From positions 1 to 64,000 of the forward strand of contig CAMCVA010000001.1 in assembly GCA_945879625.1 (NCBI GenBank): a stretch of DNA of 64,000 bases, in the 5' to 3' direction. The DNA is from Flavobacterium psychrophilum. Lineage in GTDB: Bacteria > Bacteroidota > Bacteroidia > Flavobacteriales > Flavobacteriaceae. Below the pieces are notes generated by a model. That model searched no databases. It was not told where the DNA came from and saw only the letters and a program-made list of their open reading frames with translations. The translations under genes and the position numbers were made by a program. Below are positions 1-9,700 of this stretch, one piece after another (the stretch's first letter is position 1; each line of letters starts with the position of its first letter).

Positions 1-185
1 TGGGAAGTGGGAAGTTCTAAAAGTGTACTGAAACTAAAGTGAATATTTAAAGATTTAAAAATTGAAAGATTTAAAGATTGGACGTAAGAGTAATAACCAA
101 TCGAAGAAAGATAAAAGCTCTAAGAAAAAAACCGAGAACCGACAACCGAGAACCGAGAACGGACAACCGAGAACCGAGAACCGTC
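1..185. repeat. Intergenic short tandem repeats
   Basis: This is the non-coding left edge of the window. It holds a duplicated GGGAAGT word at 2-14, an AAAGATTTAAA-type duplication at about 48-77, and a run of seven- to eight-base words of the form AACCGAG / AACCGAC from about 130 to 183, ending three bases before the stop codon of the permease gene. No gene is supported here. The repeats resemble the low-complexity intergenic heptamer arrays seen elsewhere in the window but with a different unit. Confidence 0.6.
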
Positions 186-1421
186 TCAATCAAACCGAAT
201 GGCCTTGATGGGAGATATTTTTGTAATGATGTAGGAAGGCAGTAGAAGCACCAACAAACAAACAAACACAGTGCCAAAATTTAAGGCAAGAACATAAAAC
301 CAATTGATGTAAACCGGCGCTTCGTTTACGTAATAATTGGCTGGATCTAAATGGATAATGCCATATTGCTGTTGCAACAACAACAAGCCTAGACCAATGC
401 CATTGCCCCAGAGCAAACCCTTGAAAATCAGATGGAAAGCATTGAATAAAAATATTTTGCGCACCGACCAATTAGTTGCCCCCAAGGCTTTGAGAATACC
501 AATCATTTGGGTGCGTTCTAAAATGAGCACCAACAAAGCAACCACCATATTGATGGTAGCCACCAGTATCATGACCACCAAAATCACCAAAATATTAAAA
601 TCAAATAATTCCAACCATTCAAAAATGTAGTAGTATTTTTCGACTATGGTTTGGGAATCTAAAGTTGAACTCGTTTGCGCATACACCTCTTCGCCTTTGG
701 TCTTAATTTGTGTGAAATCAGACACAAACACTTCAAAAGAACCCACCTCATCCGGACGCCATTTATTGATGCGTTGCAAATGCCGAATATCTCCAATCAA
801 ATAGGTCGAATCAAATTCTTGAAAGCCCGAATTGTATATCCCTACTACTTTAAAAACACGGAGATTTGGCAAAGACACGCCATCATCTTTCATGAAAAAA
901 GTAGTAAAGGTATCGCCCAATTTTAAATACAAGCGATTGGCCAAAAATTCTGAAATAAGCACCTGATTGGTAAGCTCATGCGACACATCGGGCAACTTGC
1001 CTTGCACCAAATACTCTTGCAGGTTTTTCCATTGGTAATCGCGCCCTACTCCTTTGTATACAACACCTTCAAAGGCTTTTGGCGTGCGAATAATAGCTGC
1101 TTTAGAAGCTACGGCTTGTACATGATCAATGCCAGAAACGTGTAGGAATTTAGGATAGAAATCTTGGTGAATGGACAGCGGAGAAACACTTACTTGCGAC
1201 TGGTTGTCTTCGTAATTTGCAATTGTAATGTGCCCATTAAAAGCCGCAACTTTTTCGCGTATTTTTTGCTGCAGACCAATACCTGTTGCCACCGCAATTA
1301 GCATCATAATCATACCTAATGCAATAGCAGTTATCGCAATTTTTATAATTGGTGCAGATACACTACTTTTATGGCCTTTGGCGCTGAGTAGGCGTTTCGC
1401 GATAAAATATTCTACATTCAA
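186..1421 (-). CDS. ABC transporter permease, LolC/LolE (FtsX-like) family
   Basis: An inner-membrane permease of the lipoprotein-releasing or MacB type, 411 residues, the usual length for LolC/E. It has one N-terminal membrane segment at about residues 24-50, a large periplasmic domain (about 50-270), then three C-terminal membrane segments (about 275-300, 325-350, 372-400), the FtsX/MacB_PCD layout. The LKALGA-type motif after the second membrane segment (about residue 312) is typical of the coupling helix. In the family such proteins pair with an ATPase to extract lipoproteins from the inner membrane. No ATPase is adjacent, so the exact substrate is not shown. It is divergent from the next gene, with a TATTTTTG promoter core 23 bases upstream of the start. 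Confidence 0.85.
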   Translation of the reverse strand: MNVEYFIAKRLLSAKGHKSSVSAPIIKIAITAIALGMIMMLIAVATGIGLQQKIREKVAAFNGHITIANYEDNQSQVSVSPLSIHQDFYPKFLHVSGIDHVQAVASKAAIIRTPKAFEGVVYKGVGRDYQWKNLQEYLVQGKLPDVSHELTNQVLISEFLANRLYLKLGDTFTTFFMKDDGVSLPNLRVFKVVGIYNSGFQEFDSTYLIGDIRHLQRINKWRPDEVGSFEVFVSDFTQIKTKGEEVYAQTSSTLDSQTIVEKYYYIFEWLELFDFNILVILVVMILVATINMVVALLVLILERTQMIGILKALGATNWSVRKIFLFNAFHLIFKGLLWGNGIGLGLLLLQQQYGIIHLDPANYYVNEAPVYINWFYVLALNFGTVFVCLLVLLLPSYIITKISPIKAIRFD

Positions 1422-1443
1422 AATGGCGGGTTTAATCGGGGTT

Positions 1444-1451
1444 CAAAAATA
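1444..1451 (-). promoter_or_regulatory. Candidate -7 promoter core for the permease gene
   Basis: Read on the minus strand this is TATTTTTG, matching the Bacteroidota -7 consensus TAnnTTTG, 23 bases before the start codon at 1421. No convincing -33 TTTG was seen at the usual 17-21 base spacing. Confidence 0.4.
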
Positions 1452-1536
1452 CAGCTTTAGACGTAAATTCATCGAATATACCCATTTATTATTCAGGAGA
1501 AGCATGACAAATAACTCAGGTGTAGCAATACAAAAC

Positions 1537-2817
1537 ATGACCATCAAACGCATCTGTCTTTCCTTGATACTCGTTGGAATAGGGCTACTGCAGTCTTGCA
1601 GTCCAGCACGAAGTATAAGCTATGCTGTACCCAAAGCAACAATGGTTAAAAATCGATACAAATCAACCGCATTTTTAACGGGTGCCGACAATGTAAAAAG
1701 CTACTTATCTTTATTGAAGGGCAAAAAAGTAGGCTTGGTTTCAAACCAAACTGGACTGATTTCGTATGATTCGATTTACAGTGTTTACGACACCATTTCA
1801 CAATCACAACTGGATCTGATTGCGCACAAAAAAATGCATTTGGTTGATTACTTCACCTCAAAAACACCTGTAGAACTCACCCGCATATTTGCCCCCGAAC
1901 ACGGATTTCGTGGCACTGCTGATGCCGGCGAAACCATCATTGATGGTAGGGACAGCAAAACCAATTTACCCATAATCTCCTTGTATGGCGACAACAAAAA
2001 ACCCAAAGCAACTCAATTGGACAGTTTGGACATTTTGGTATTTGACATCCAAGATGTGGGCGTACGTTTTTACACCTACATCTCTACCCTGCATTATGTT
2101 ATGGAGGCTTGCGCCGAAAAAAACTTAACTCTTTTGATATTAGACCGGCCCAATCCAAATGGTAGTTTGGTGGACGGGCCCTTATTAGAAAAAGAATTCA
2201 GCAGTTTTGTGGGCATGCACCCCATTCCTATTTTACACGGCATGACTATTGGCGAATATGCCCTGATGATTAATGGCGAAAAATGGCTGAAAAATGGAAT
2301 TCAATGTCCGCTGAAAATTGTGGCTTGTGAAAATTATTCCCGAACTATGCCCTACAGCTTGCCAGCCAAACCGTCGCCCAATTTGCCCAATGACCAAGCC
2401 ATCAAATTGTATCCGAGCCTGTGTTTGTTTGAGGGAACGCCCATTAGTGTGGGCAGAGGAACCAATAAACAATTTCAGATATACGGTTCTCCCCAACTAC
2501 TGAGCCATCACTTCAGCTTTACTCCGCTGCCCAATTTGGGTGCCAAAGATCCCTTGTATAATGGCGTGGTATGTTGCGGAGAAGATTTATCATTCGAGCC
2601 GGCACCGCAGCAATTGGAACTCAAATGGTTGATTTCGTCCTACAACGAATGGGAAGACAAGAGTAAATTCTTTACTCCCTTTTTTACCAAATTGGCTGGA
2701 ACCAAACTACTACAGCAACAAATTGAATCGGGATTGGCTGAAGAAAAAATAAGAGAATCCTGGAAAATAGAATTAGATGAATTTAAATTGATGCGAAAAA
2801 AGTACCTAATCTATTAA
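1537..2817 (+). CDS. DUF1343 lipoprotein, NamZ-like exo-beta-N-acetylmuramidase
   Basis: A predicted lipoprotein of 426 residues. The start at 1537 places a hydrophobic signal ending in a lipobox (LLQSC, Cys at residue 21). An in-frame ATG at 1504 would only add eleven residues before the signal. The mature part carries DUF1343 (YbbC/NamZ) landmarks in order: GLVSNQTG, FAPEHGFRG, VFDIQDVGVRFYTY, LDRPNPNG and VDGP. Characterised NamZ proteins remove terminal N-acetylmuramic acid from peptidoglycan fragments, so a role in muropeptide recycling in the periplasm or at the outer membrane is likely. The family match is clear; substrate is inferred. It converges on the small membrane protein gene with only 3 bases between. 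Confidence 0.88.
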   Translation: MTIKRICLSLILVGIGLLQSCSPARSISYAVPKATMVKNRYKSTAFLTGADNVKSYLSLLKGKKVGLVSNQTGLISYDSIYSVYDTISQSQLDLIAHKKMHLVDYFTSKTPVELTRIFAPEHGFRGTADAGETIIDGRDSKTNLPIISLYGDNKKPKATQLDSLDILVFDIQDVGVRFYTYISTLHYVMEACAEKNLTLLILDRPNPNGSLVDGPLLEKEFSSFVGMHPIPILHGMTIGEYALMINGEKWLKNGIQCPLKIVACENYSRTMPYSLPAKPSPNLPNDQAIKLYPSLCLFEGTPISVGRGTNKQFQIYGSPQLLSHHFSFTPLPNLGAKDPLYNGVVCCGEDLSFEPAPQQLELKWLISSYNEWEDKSKFFTPFFTKLAGTKLLQQQIESGLAEEKIRESWKIELDEFKLMRKKYLIY

Positions 2818-2820
2818 TTG

Positions 2821-3039
2821 CTATTGAAGAGGTTTGTTGCCTAGCAGACAATAAAGCGAATAGACGCCATATATTAAACCTGATAGGATTGCAAAAGTCA
2901 CAAAGGACATCATCGTTATTTCAAAAGCATTCATCAAAATGGTGTTGGTGTTTTCGTCTGAATCAACCAGGAATCCGAAAATGGAAATTGCCAGTGAAAG
3001 CAAATAAATTCCCGCTAGTTTTTTGAAGTGTCTTTTCAT
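2821..3039 (-). CDS. Small membrane protein of unknown function
   Basis: A 72-residue protein that I do not recognise. It shows two hydrophobic segments (about residues 8-25 and 40-62) separated by a short acidic stretch (DSDEN), so it is probably a two-pass inner-membrane protein. The ATG is followed by a basic start (MKRHFKK), as expected for positive-inside topology. It sits between convergent and codirectional genes, with 37 bases to the YkgJ-type gene upstream on the same strand, so the two may be co-transcribed. Confidence 0.55.
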   Translation of the reverse strand: MKRHFKKLAGIYLLSLAISIFGFLVDSDENTNTILMNAFEITMMSFVTFAILSGLIYGVYSLYCLLGNKPLQ

Positions 3040-3076
3040 TGCAATTTTTTATACTAACGAAATAATGTAGTACTTA

Positions 3077-3571
3077 TTACAACGGCAACTTTTTCTTCAT
3101 CGCTTCGACAATGTTATAGGCCGCCGGGCAAATGGCCACATTTTGTAGTGTCAGATCAGTAATTTGCTGAAACTTTTTGCGATCGGTGTGCGGAAACTCT
3201 CTACAAGCTTTGGGTCGTACGTCATAAATAAAGCAGGCATTGTCGGCGCCCAAAAAAGTACAGGGCACCGATTGCAACACATAATCTTGGTCTTCGTCGA
3301 TGCGCAAGTAGTGGTCAATAAACTGTTGTGGTTTTTGCTTCAAATGCTTGGCAATGCGCTCAATATCGGCCGAGGTAAACAAAGGACCCGTTGTTTTGCA
3401 GCAGTTGGCACATTGCAAACAATCGGTGCGTTTAAATTCGGCCTCGTGGAGTTCTTGCATCACATAGTCCAAATTTTTGGGAGTTTTCTTTTTGAGCTTG
3501 TCAAAAAACTTTTTGTTTTCGACTTGCTTATCTTTGGCCAGCTTTTGGAGTTCTGCTAGAATTTGTTTCAC
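3077..3571 (-). CDS. YkgJ-family cysteine-cluster protein
   Basis: A 164-residue soluble protein with the CxxCxxCC signature of the YkgJ/UPF0153 family: Cys51, Cys54, Cys57 and Cys58, followed by Cys104, Cys113, Cys123 and Cys148. Eight conserved-type cysteines suggest binding of an Fe-S cluster or zinc. The RPKACREFPH segment around residues 119-127 is characteristic of the family. The first 40 residues are lysine-rich and probably helical. Biochemical function is not established. The start codon lies against a copy of the CAAGTTTCAGG heptamer repeat, so its promoter, if close, must overlap repeat DNA. Confidence 0.82.
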   Translation of the reverse strand: MKQILAELQKLAKDKQVENKKFFDKLKKKTPKNLDYVMQELHEAEFKRTDCLQCANCCKTTGPLFTSADIERIAKHLKQKPQQFIDHYLRIDEDQDYVLQSVPCTFLGADNACFIYDVRPKACREFPHTDRKKFQQITDLTLQNVAICPAAYNIVEAMKKKLPL

Positions 3572-3587
3572 GTTTCAAGTTTCAGGT
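3570..3587. repeat. Short copy of the GAAACTT/GAAACCT heptamer repeat
   Basis: GTTTCAAGTTTCAGGTT is the reverse complement of the AACCTGAAACTTGAAAC words found in arrays at 37119-37156, 40245-40293 and 40341-40367. It abuts the start codon of the YkgJ-family gene. Confidence 0.5.
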
Positions 3588-3636
3588 TGTACCCCGTAAA
3601 GTTATACTATTAAGTGTAAAACCTAAACGAAAAGCC

Positions 3637-4335
3637 ATGTACGATTTATTTGGAAAAGCCATTCTCGATTATCAAACCAACAATTCGCCCGAAAACCTGA
3701 CTACCGAAACTTCCATTTCTGAGGCCGACGAAATGCCCGTGGACTATTTGTTTCGATCGTTTACCCAAATGCCGCACTTAGAACAAAAAGCGATGGAGTT
3801 AGCAAATGGAAAAATCCTAGACGTAGGCTGCGGCGCCGGCAGCCACAGTTTGTATTTGCAAAATAAAGAATATGACGTAAAAGCGATCGATATTTCAGCC
3901 AACGCCATTCAAGCTTGTGTCCTTCGCGGAGTGAAAAACGCACACGTTCAAGATCTTTTAGCCCTAGAAAATGAAACCTTTGACACCATTTTGCTCTTAA
4001 TGAACGGCACAGGAATTTTTAGAACCTTGGACGAACTGCCAAACTATTTGCAAAAACTAAAACCCCTCTTACATCCAGGCGGACAAATCTTGATTGACAG
4101 CTCTGACCTGATTTATATGTATGACGAAAATGAGGACGGAAGCTACTCCATTCCTGCCGAGGGCTATTATGGTGAACTGACTTTTACCGTTTCCTACAAA
4201 GGCCAAACCGACGAGCCATTTCCTTGGCTTTATCTGGATTACAACACCTTGCAACGCGCGGCGCTAGCTCATGGATTGCAATGTGAATTAATTATAGAAG
4301 GCGAACATTACGATTACTTGGCTAGACTCCATTAA
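3637..4335 (+). CDS. Class I SAM-dependent methyltransferase
   Basis: A 232-residue cytoplasmic methyltransferase. The glycine-rich SAM-binding motif I (ILDVGCGAG) is at residues 60-68, followed by an acidic motif II (VKAIDIS) and a motif IV-like stretch (FDTILLLMNGTG) near 118-130. The fold is a standard Rossmann methyltransferase; the acceptor substrate cannot be deduced. It is divergent from the YkgJ-type gene (65 bases between starts) and converges on the M43 protease gene, with a terminator hairpin between. Confidence 0.82.
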   Translation: MYDLFGKAILDYQTNNSPENLTTETSISEADEMPVDYLFRSFTQMPHLEQKAMELANGKILDVGCGAGSHSLYLQNKEYDVKAIDISANAIQACVLRGVKNAHVQDLLALENETFDTILLLMNGTGIFRTLDELPNYLQKLKPLLHPGGQILIDSSDLIYMYDENEDGSYSIPAEGYYGELTFTVSYKGQTDEPFPWLYLDYNTLQRAALAHGLQCELIIEGEHYDYLARLH

Positions 4336-4337
4336 AA

Positions 4338-4362
4338 AATCCCAAGGGATGAACTTGGGATT
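4338..4362 (-). terminator. Rho-independent terminator of the M43 protease gene
   Basis: A perfect 9-bp stem (AATCCCAAG / CTTGGGATT, arms 4338-4346 and 4354-4362) with a 7-base loop. On the minus strand it is followed by a T run, so it serves the protease gene. The plus-strand side lacks a T run. Confidence 0.7.
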
Positions 4363-4384
4363 AAGTATAGAAAAATAAGTTGTA

Positions 4385-5632
4385 TTACAGTTTTACAATC
4401 TTCGCCGATTTCACAAAAGTACCTTCGTTGTAGATTCTCAGATAATAAGTTCCTGCAGCCAACTCACTCACATTAACTGGTGCATTGGTGCCCAACAGTT
4501 TTTGTGTGCTCACCAATTGCCCCATGGCATTATACAATTCTACTTCGTCAACTGCGATGAGCGGAGAAGTGATTTGAAAGTAATTGGTTGCCGGATTTGG
4601 ATAGACTGCTATGGCATTAATCGCCTCAAAATCATCCAGACTTAAAGCACCACAGCCATTGTTTGAGGTGATTAAACTTAAACGTGGTCCCGCCAAAGTA
4701 TTTTGCATAATTGCCTTTTGACCTGCTGTAAAAAAGGCCATACAAGCATCATCTACATAATCCATATAATTCATAAACATAGAACCATTTGTTGTGGTGG
4801 TACACGCATTAGTATTACTTGGAAAAGTGGGACAACTATAATAGGGATTATCAGTAGCAGGCGTATCGGCTACTCCATCGCTATTGGCTGTAGAATTGCA
4901 AGTACTTCCGTCGGCGCCCCAAGGATGATCTAATCCAAAATAATGGCCAATTTCGTGTGTAGCAGTTCGGCCTTTATTGAATGGCGCTGCTGCTGTTCCG
5001 GTAGTGCCAAACGCAGTGTAACTGATGCAAAGCCCATCATAATTGGTTCCCGCTGAATCGGGCAAATAGGCAAAACCTAATAAGGTATTGTCGGTGAATT
5101 TCCCAACCCATATATTCAAGTACTTGGTTGTATCCCATGCCGGTTGGCCAGAGGCGGCATAATAATTGTTGTCAAAAATAAACGAGTTAGCAACTGATTT
5201 TCTAGTAATTCCAGTTGTTAAAGCTCCAGCTGGTGTGCGGGTTGCCAAACAAAAAGCTATTTCTATATCGGCACCCAAAGGACGAAAGGCCGACGGCACA
5301 ACCGAATTAAAATCGGTATTCAATTTTCGGTAATCGGCATTTAATACCGCCAATTGCGATAGGATTTGTGCATCCGAAATGTTTTGGGTAGCCGTTTTAT
5401 ATAACACGTGAAATACCACCGGAATGGTAACCACAACTTGTGGCGCGGCTGTTTTATTGAAGATATTTTCTTGCGAAGTGTTGCGCAAGTAGGTCTTCAT
5501 TTCTTCGTGATGAGCTGCAAAACCAGGCACGGTATTAATGAGCTCTTGCGTTTTTTGCGGAGTAGCACACGTTCGTTGTGCCTGAACTAAAGCGGCGCTG
5601 AGCAAGAGTACTAGAACAAATAATTTTTTCAT
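4385..5632 (-). CDS. Secreted M43 (pappalysin-like) zinc metalloprotease with T9SS sorting domain
   Basis: A 415-residue extracellular protease. Residues 1-19 form a signal peptide ending at AQA/Q. The zinc site HEIGHYFGLDH is at 226-236 (His226, Glu227, His230, His236), and a Met-turn (MNYMDY) follows at about 286, the metzincin arrangement of the M43 family. The last 75 residues are a T9SS type A sorting domain with the VYPNPATN motif and a closing KSAKIVKL strand. Export would be by Sec across the inner membrane and by T9SS across the outer membrane, with the tail removed. It is a single-gene unit with its own promoter core and terminator. Confidence 0.92.
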   Translation of the reverse strand: MKKLFVLVLLLSAALVQAQRTCATPQKTQELINTVPGFAAHHEEMKTYLRNTSQENIFNKTAAPQVVVTIPVVFHVLYKTATQNISDAQILSQLAVLNADYRKLNTDFNSVVPSAFRPLGADIEIAFCLATRTPAGALTTGITRKSVANSFIFDNNYYAASGQPAWDTTKYLNIWVGKFTDNTLLGFAYLPDSAGTNYDGLCISYTAFGTTGTAAAPFNKGRTATHEIGHYFGLDHPWGADGSTCNSTANSDGVADTPATDNPYYSCPTFPSNTNACTTTTNGSMFMNYMDYVDDACMAFFTAGQKAIMQNTLAGPRLSLITSNNGCGALSLDDFEAINAIAVYPNPATNYFQITSPLIAVDEVELYNAMGQLVSTQKLLGTNAPVNVSELAAGTYYLRIYNEGTFVKSAKIVKL

Positions 5633-5659
5633 AATTCAAAATTTAAACAGACAAGTATA

Positions 5660-5667
5660 CAAAGTTA
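5660..5667 (-). promoter_or_regulatory. Candidate -7 promoter core for the M43 protease gene
   Basis: TAACTTTG on the minus strand fits TAnnTTTG, 28 bases before the start at 5632. No -33 element was identified. Confidence 0.4.
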
Positions 5668-5700
5668 TTTTGAAACTCCGACACGTTGTCTAGGTTGTAT

Positions 5701-6333
5701 TTAGGGAATATTTAAATACTTATGGGTTTGTAAGGAGACCCGCCATTTGGGATTTTGCATCACATAGTCTACAATTTGCGGCGTCATTTCTTCTTTTTTA
5801 CTCCATTCGGGCTGCAAAAATAAGATGGTGTTTTTATCAACCAAAGCGGCCTGTTCCTCGGCAAATATAAAATCGTGTTTGTTGTAAATGATAACTTTTA
5901 ATTCGTTTGCTTTTTCATAGGCTTCAGGCAAAGGCAATTTGTTTTTTTTGGGCGATAAACACACCCAATCCCAAAGTCCTGTAAACGCGTAGGCGCCCGA
6001 AGTTTCAATGTGAATGTTGAGTTTGGCTTGCTTTAATGACTGGGTGAGCGGAAGCATATTCCACATAAGCGGTTCGCCTCCAGTAATCACAATGGTATCG
6101 GCATAGTTTTGCGCATGAGCTACTATAGATTCAATGGCCGTGGGCGGATGCAAATTGGCGTCCCAGCTTTCTTTCACATCACACCAATGACAACCTACAT
6201 CGCAGCCGCCAATTCGGATAAAATAGGCAGCTGTTCCGGTGTGAAATCCTTCGCCTTGAATGGTGTAAAATTCTTCCATTAACGGAAGATAAGTTCCTTC
6301 AGAAACTTTTGATTGCAATGTTGATACTGGCAT
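5701..6333 (-). CDS. queE: 7-carboxy-7-deazaguanine synthase QueE
   Basis: A 210-residue radical SAM enzyme that converts 6-carboxytetrahydropterin to 7-carboxy-7-deazaguanine in queuosine biosynthesis. The start of the fold (EEFYTIQGEG) at residues 20-28 is typical of QueE. The cluster-binding motif is CDVGCHWC with Cys44, Cys48 and Cys51. A GGEP motif at about residue 85 supports SAM binding. queA, which acts late in the same pathway, lies at 27.9 kb, but no other que gene is in the window. A TACCTTTG core lies 17 bases upstream. Confidence 0.93.
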   Translation of the reverse strand: MPVSTLQSKVSEGTYLPLMEEFYTIQGEGFHTGTAAYFIRIGGCDVGCHWCDVKESWDANLHPPTAIESIVAHAQNYADTIVITGGEPLMWNMLPLTQSLKQAKLNIHIETSGAYAFTGLWDWVCLSPKKNKLPLPEAYEKANELKVIIYNKHDFIFAEEQAALVDKNTILFLQPEWSKKEEMTPQIVDYVMQNPKWRVSLQTHKYLNIP

Positions 6334-6714
6334 AATTTTAAGTAAGCGACAAAGGTAGGTAAATATCCAAGGGATAAAAACCAGTCCTTGTGAAATATAG
6401 ACTCGACAAGATGATTTACAGCTGAATTTATGCCCGTTAACTTGCTACTATAACGTTGTAATTACTATACATCAAATCGATTTTACTGCAACAAAACTAT
6501 ACATTAACCATACAACAACACGAAAGCGAGCCTACATCAAATCACTGAAAAGCCAATATTTTCAATAGTTAAGGATTTTTTTTAATAAAATTCGCTTTGA
6601 TATCCCAAAAAAAAAAAAATTAAAGAAGTATAGTTTTTATATAGGTGAATCTCTTTTTTTTAAAAAGAGTAAATCGCTAATTTTCAACCTCTAATTTTTT
6701 AAACTAAATTCAAA
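6334..6714. other. Intergenic region upstream of the large T9SS protein
   Basis: 381 bases without a credible gene. The queE promoter core (TACCTTTG, minus strand, 6350-6357) is at its left edge. The rest is AT-rich, with a 13-base A run at 6607-6619 and T-rich words near 6650-6660. I found no clear TAnnTTTG core for the downstream 1701-residue protein gene, nor any tRNA or riboswitch-like structure. Confidence 0.5.
6350..6357 (-). promoter_or_regulatory. Candidate -7 promoter core for queE
   Basis: TACCTTTG on the minus strand matches TAnnTTTG and ends 17 bases before the queE start codon. No -33 partner is obvious. Confidence 0.4.
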
Positions 6715-9700
6715 ATGAAAAAAATCTATTCGCTGCTTTTACTGTTGTTATCTATCACAGTATTTGCCCAAAACGTTCCTACCCTGTCGGCACCCACACC
6801 GCCCTCTAGAAACGCTAGCAGTGTAGTTTCTGTATTCTCAGATGCTTACACCAATTTGGCAGGAACCAATTTTGCCCCCTGGTGGTTTCAATCAACTGTA
6901 GTTTCAGATGAAACTGCAGGCGGAAATGCCATAAAAAAATTAAGTAATTTCAATTACATTGGTGTTGAATTTGCGAGTCCAGTTAACGCCTCTCTTATGA
7001 CCAAATTGCATTTGGATTTATGGTCTGAAAATTGCACCGCTTTTGACGTGTTTTTGATAAACCCAGGCGGATTGGAAAGAAAGGTAACTGTAAATCCAAC
7101 AGCTGCTGGATGGAACAGTTATGATATTGACTTGAGTACATTCTCCTCTCAAGGTGTTGCGTTAAACAACATTATTCAATTTAAATTTGTAAGTACTCCT
7201 TTTGGTGGAACTACAGTGTATTATGACAACATCTATTTTTATACTCCAGCCGTTTTACCTACAATCACAGGATTTGTAGTTCCGTCAAAATTGGTTGGCG
7301 CCGCACCATTTTCACTAACGCCACCCACAAGTAACAGTGCGGGTGCGTTTACCTACACGAGCAGCAACCCTGCTGTTGCTTCTATTTCGGGAACTACTGT
7401 AACAGTAGTTGGCGCTGGAACATCAATAATCACAGCCAATCAAGCAGCCGATGGAAGTTTTAGTGCTGGAAATGCCACTTCGGTTTTTACCGTGAGTTAT
7501 CCTGCTCCAACGCTATCGCCAGCTACACCACCTGCTAGATCGAGTGATTTAATTATTTCTTTATTTAGTAATGCCTACACCAACATTGCGGGTACCGATT
7601 GGTTTCCAAACTGGGGACAAAGCACTTCAGTTAGCGACATTACCGTTGCTGGGAACACTATTAAACGTTACACTAATTTAAACTATCAAGGGGTACAATT
7701 TGCCTCGCCTATCAATGCATCAGGCATGACCAATTTGCATGTTGATATCTATACACCCAATTGTACTGCATTTAAATTGTTTTTAATTAATGCCGGAATT
7801 GGTGAGCAATCTGTAACGCTTACGCCAACACTTGCTGGATGGAATAGCTATGACATTAACTTGGCTCAATTTCCTGCGGTTGCCCTAAATAACATTGGAC
7901 AATTTAAGCTTGAAGGAACTCCTTTTGGATCTAGTGTTGTGTATTTAGACAACCTGTATTTCTGGAAAGAATCAGCTGCCTTGGTTGATCCTACGTTTGG
8001 TGCATTTACTGTTCCAAGTAAAGTTATTGGCGATGCACCATTTAGCATCACCCCACCTACTAGTAACAGCACCGGTGGATTTATCTACAGCAGCAGCAAT
8101 CCTACAGTGGCTTCGGTATCAGGCAACACCATAACCATTATGGGTGCAGGTACTACTGTAATTAAAGCCACGCAAAGAACAGTAGACAATTTATTTAAAA
8201 GCAAAAGTGTAAGCACTAATTTTGTGGTAACCAGTGTAAGTTCAGTTCCCACAACTGCAGCTCCAACACCTCCAAGCAGAAATGCAAGTGATGTGATTTC
8301 GATGTTTAGTAATGCCTATGCAGACATTGCGGTTGACACCTGGAGAACGGACTGGTCTAGTGCCACGTTGACTAACACACAAATTGCCGGAAACGATACT
8401 AAATTATACGAAAGCTTAAACTTTGTGGGAGTAGAAACCACAGGTGGAAACAGCTTTGATGCCTCGTCAATGCAAAAAATGCACCTTGACATTTGGACAC
8501 CAAATATGACTACTTTACGTGTGAAATTAGTTGATTTTGGTGCCAATAACGGATATGGCGGCGGTGACGATAGAGAGCACGAAATTACCTTAAATCCTAC
8601 CTTATCTGGATGGAATAGTTTTGATATTAACTTATCTGACTTTGTTGGATTAACAACAAGAGAGCATATTTCGCAGATGATTTTGTCTGGTATTCCTGTT
8701 GGAGCTGGCATTGTGTATGTAGATAACGTATATTTCTGGAAATCTGCCACTGGTGTGGTTTTACCAACTGAACCAGTTACGGCTGCACCTACACCCACAG
8801 TACCTGCTGCGAATGTAATTTCGTTATTCAGTGATGCCTACACGAATTTGGCTGGAACAGATTGGTTCCCAAATTGGGGACAATCGACAGTAGTTGCCGA
8901 CGTAGCCGTTGCAGGCAATACGACCAAACTATATAGTAGTTTAAATTACCAAGGAGTACAATTTGCTGATCCAGTAAATGCCTCAGGAATGAATTTCTTA
9001 CACCTAGACATTTGGACGCCCAATTGTACGGCATTTAAAGTGTTTTTAATTAACGCCGGACCAGTTGAGCAATCGGTAACGCTAACACCTACGCTATCGG
9101 GCTGGAACAGTTATGACATAAACTTGGCACAATACAGCAACATAAATAAAAGTGCCATCGTACAATTTAAATTAGAAGGAACACCTTTTGGAAGCAGTAA
9201 AGTGTATGTTGATAATATTTACTTTAGCAACGCTCCTTACCAAGCCACCAATTACTTTGTAGATGCTGACCTAGACGGATTTGGTTCTACTACAGTAGCG
9301 GCTTTGCATACTTCAACTACACCTCCGGGTTATTCCACAAATAATTTAGACTGCAACGATACAAATCCAGCGATTTATCCAAGTGTTTATGTGAGCATCA
9401 ATCCAGCAAATACAACAATTTGTAATGCTGCAAACGCAAGCTTTACGGTTGGCGCTACAGTAACCAATGCAGTTCAAACCGCATCATATGCGTGGCAATA
9501 CCAAACGCAAACGGGTACAACTTGGATAAACATTGCCAATAGTGCATCAACAATTACATCAAATATTTATTCGGGAGCTACTACCGCTACACTTACACTT
9601 ACCAATGCAACAAGCACTTTGAGTGGCTACAAATACAGAGCAGTAGTTTCAACAGTTGGTTCTACGCCTACTTGTGGTACAAAATCCTCAGCTGCTGCAG

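Noticed and set aside
1228..1536. N-terminal extension of the NamZ-like protein
   Set aside because: It overlaps the divergent permease gene antisense and lies upstream of a clean lipoprotein signal starting at 1537.
8316..8798. 160-codon frame antisense to the giant surface protein
   Set aside because: It is a by-product of the repetitive Thr/Ser/Gly-rich coding strand with no family features.
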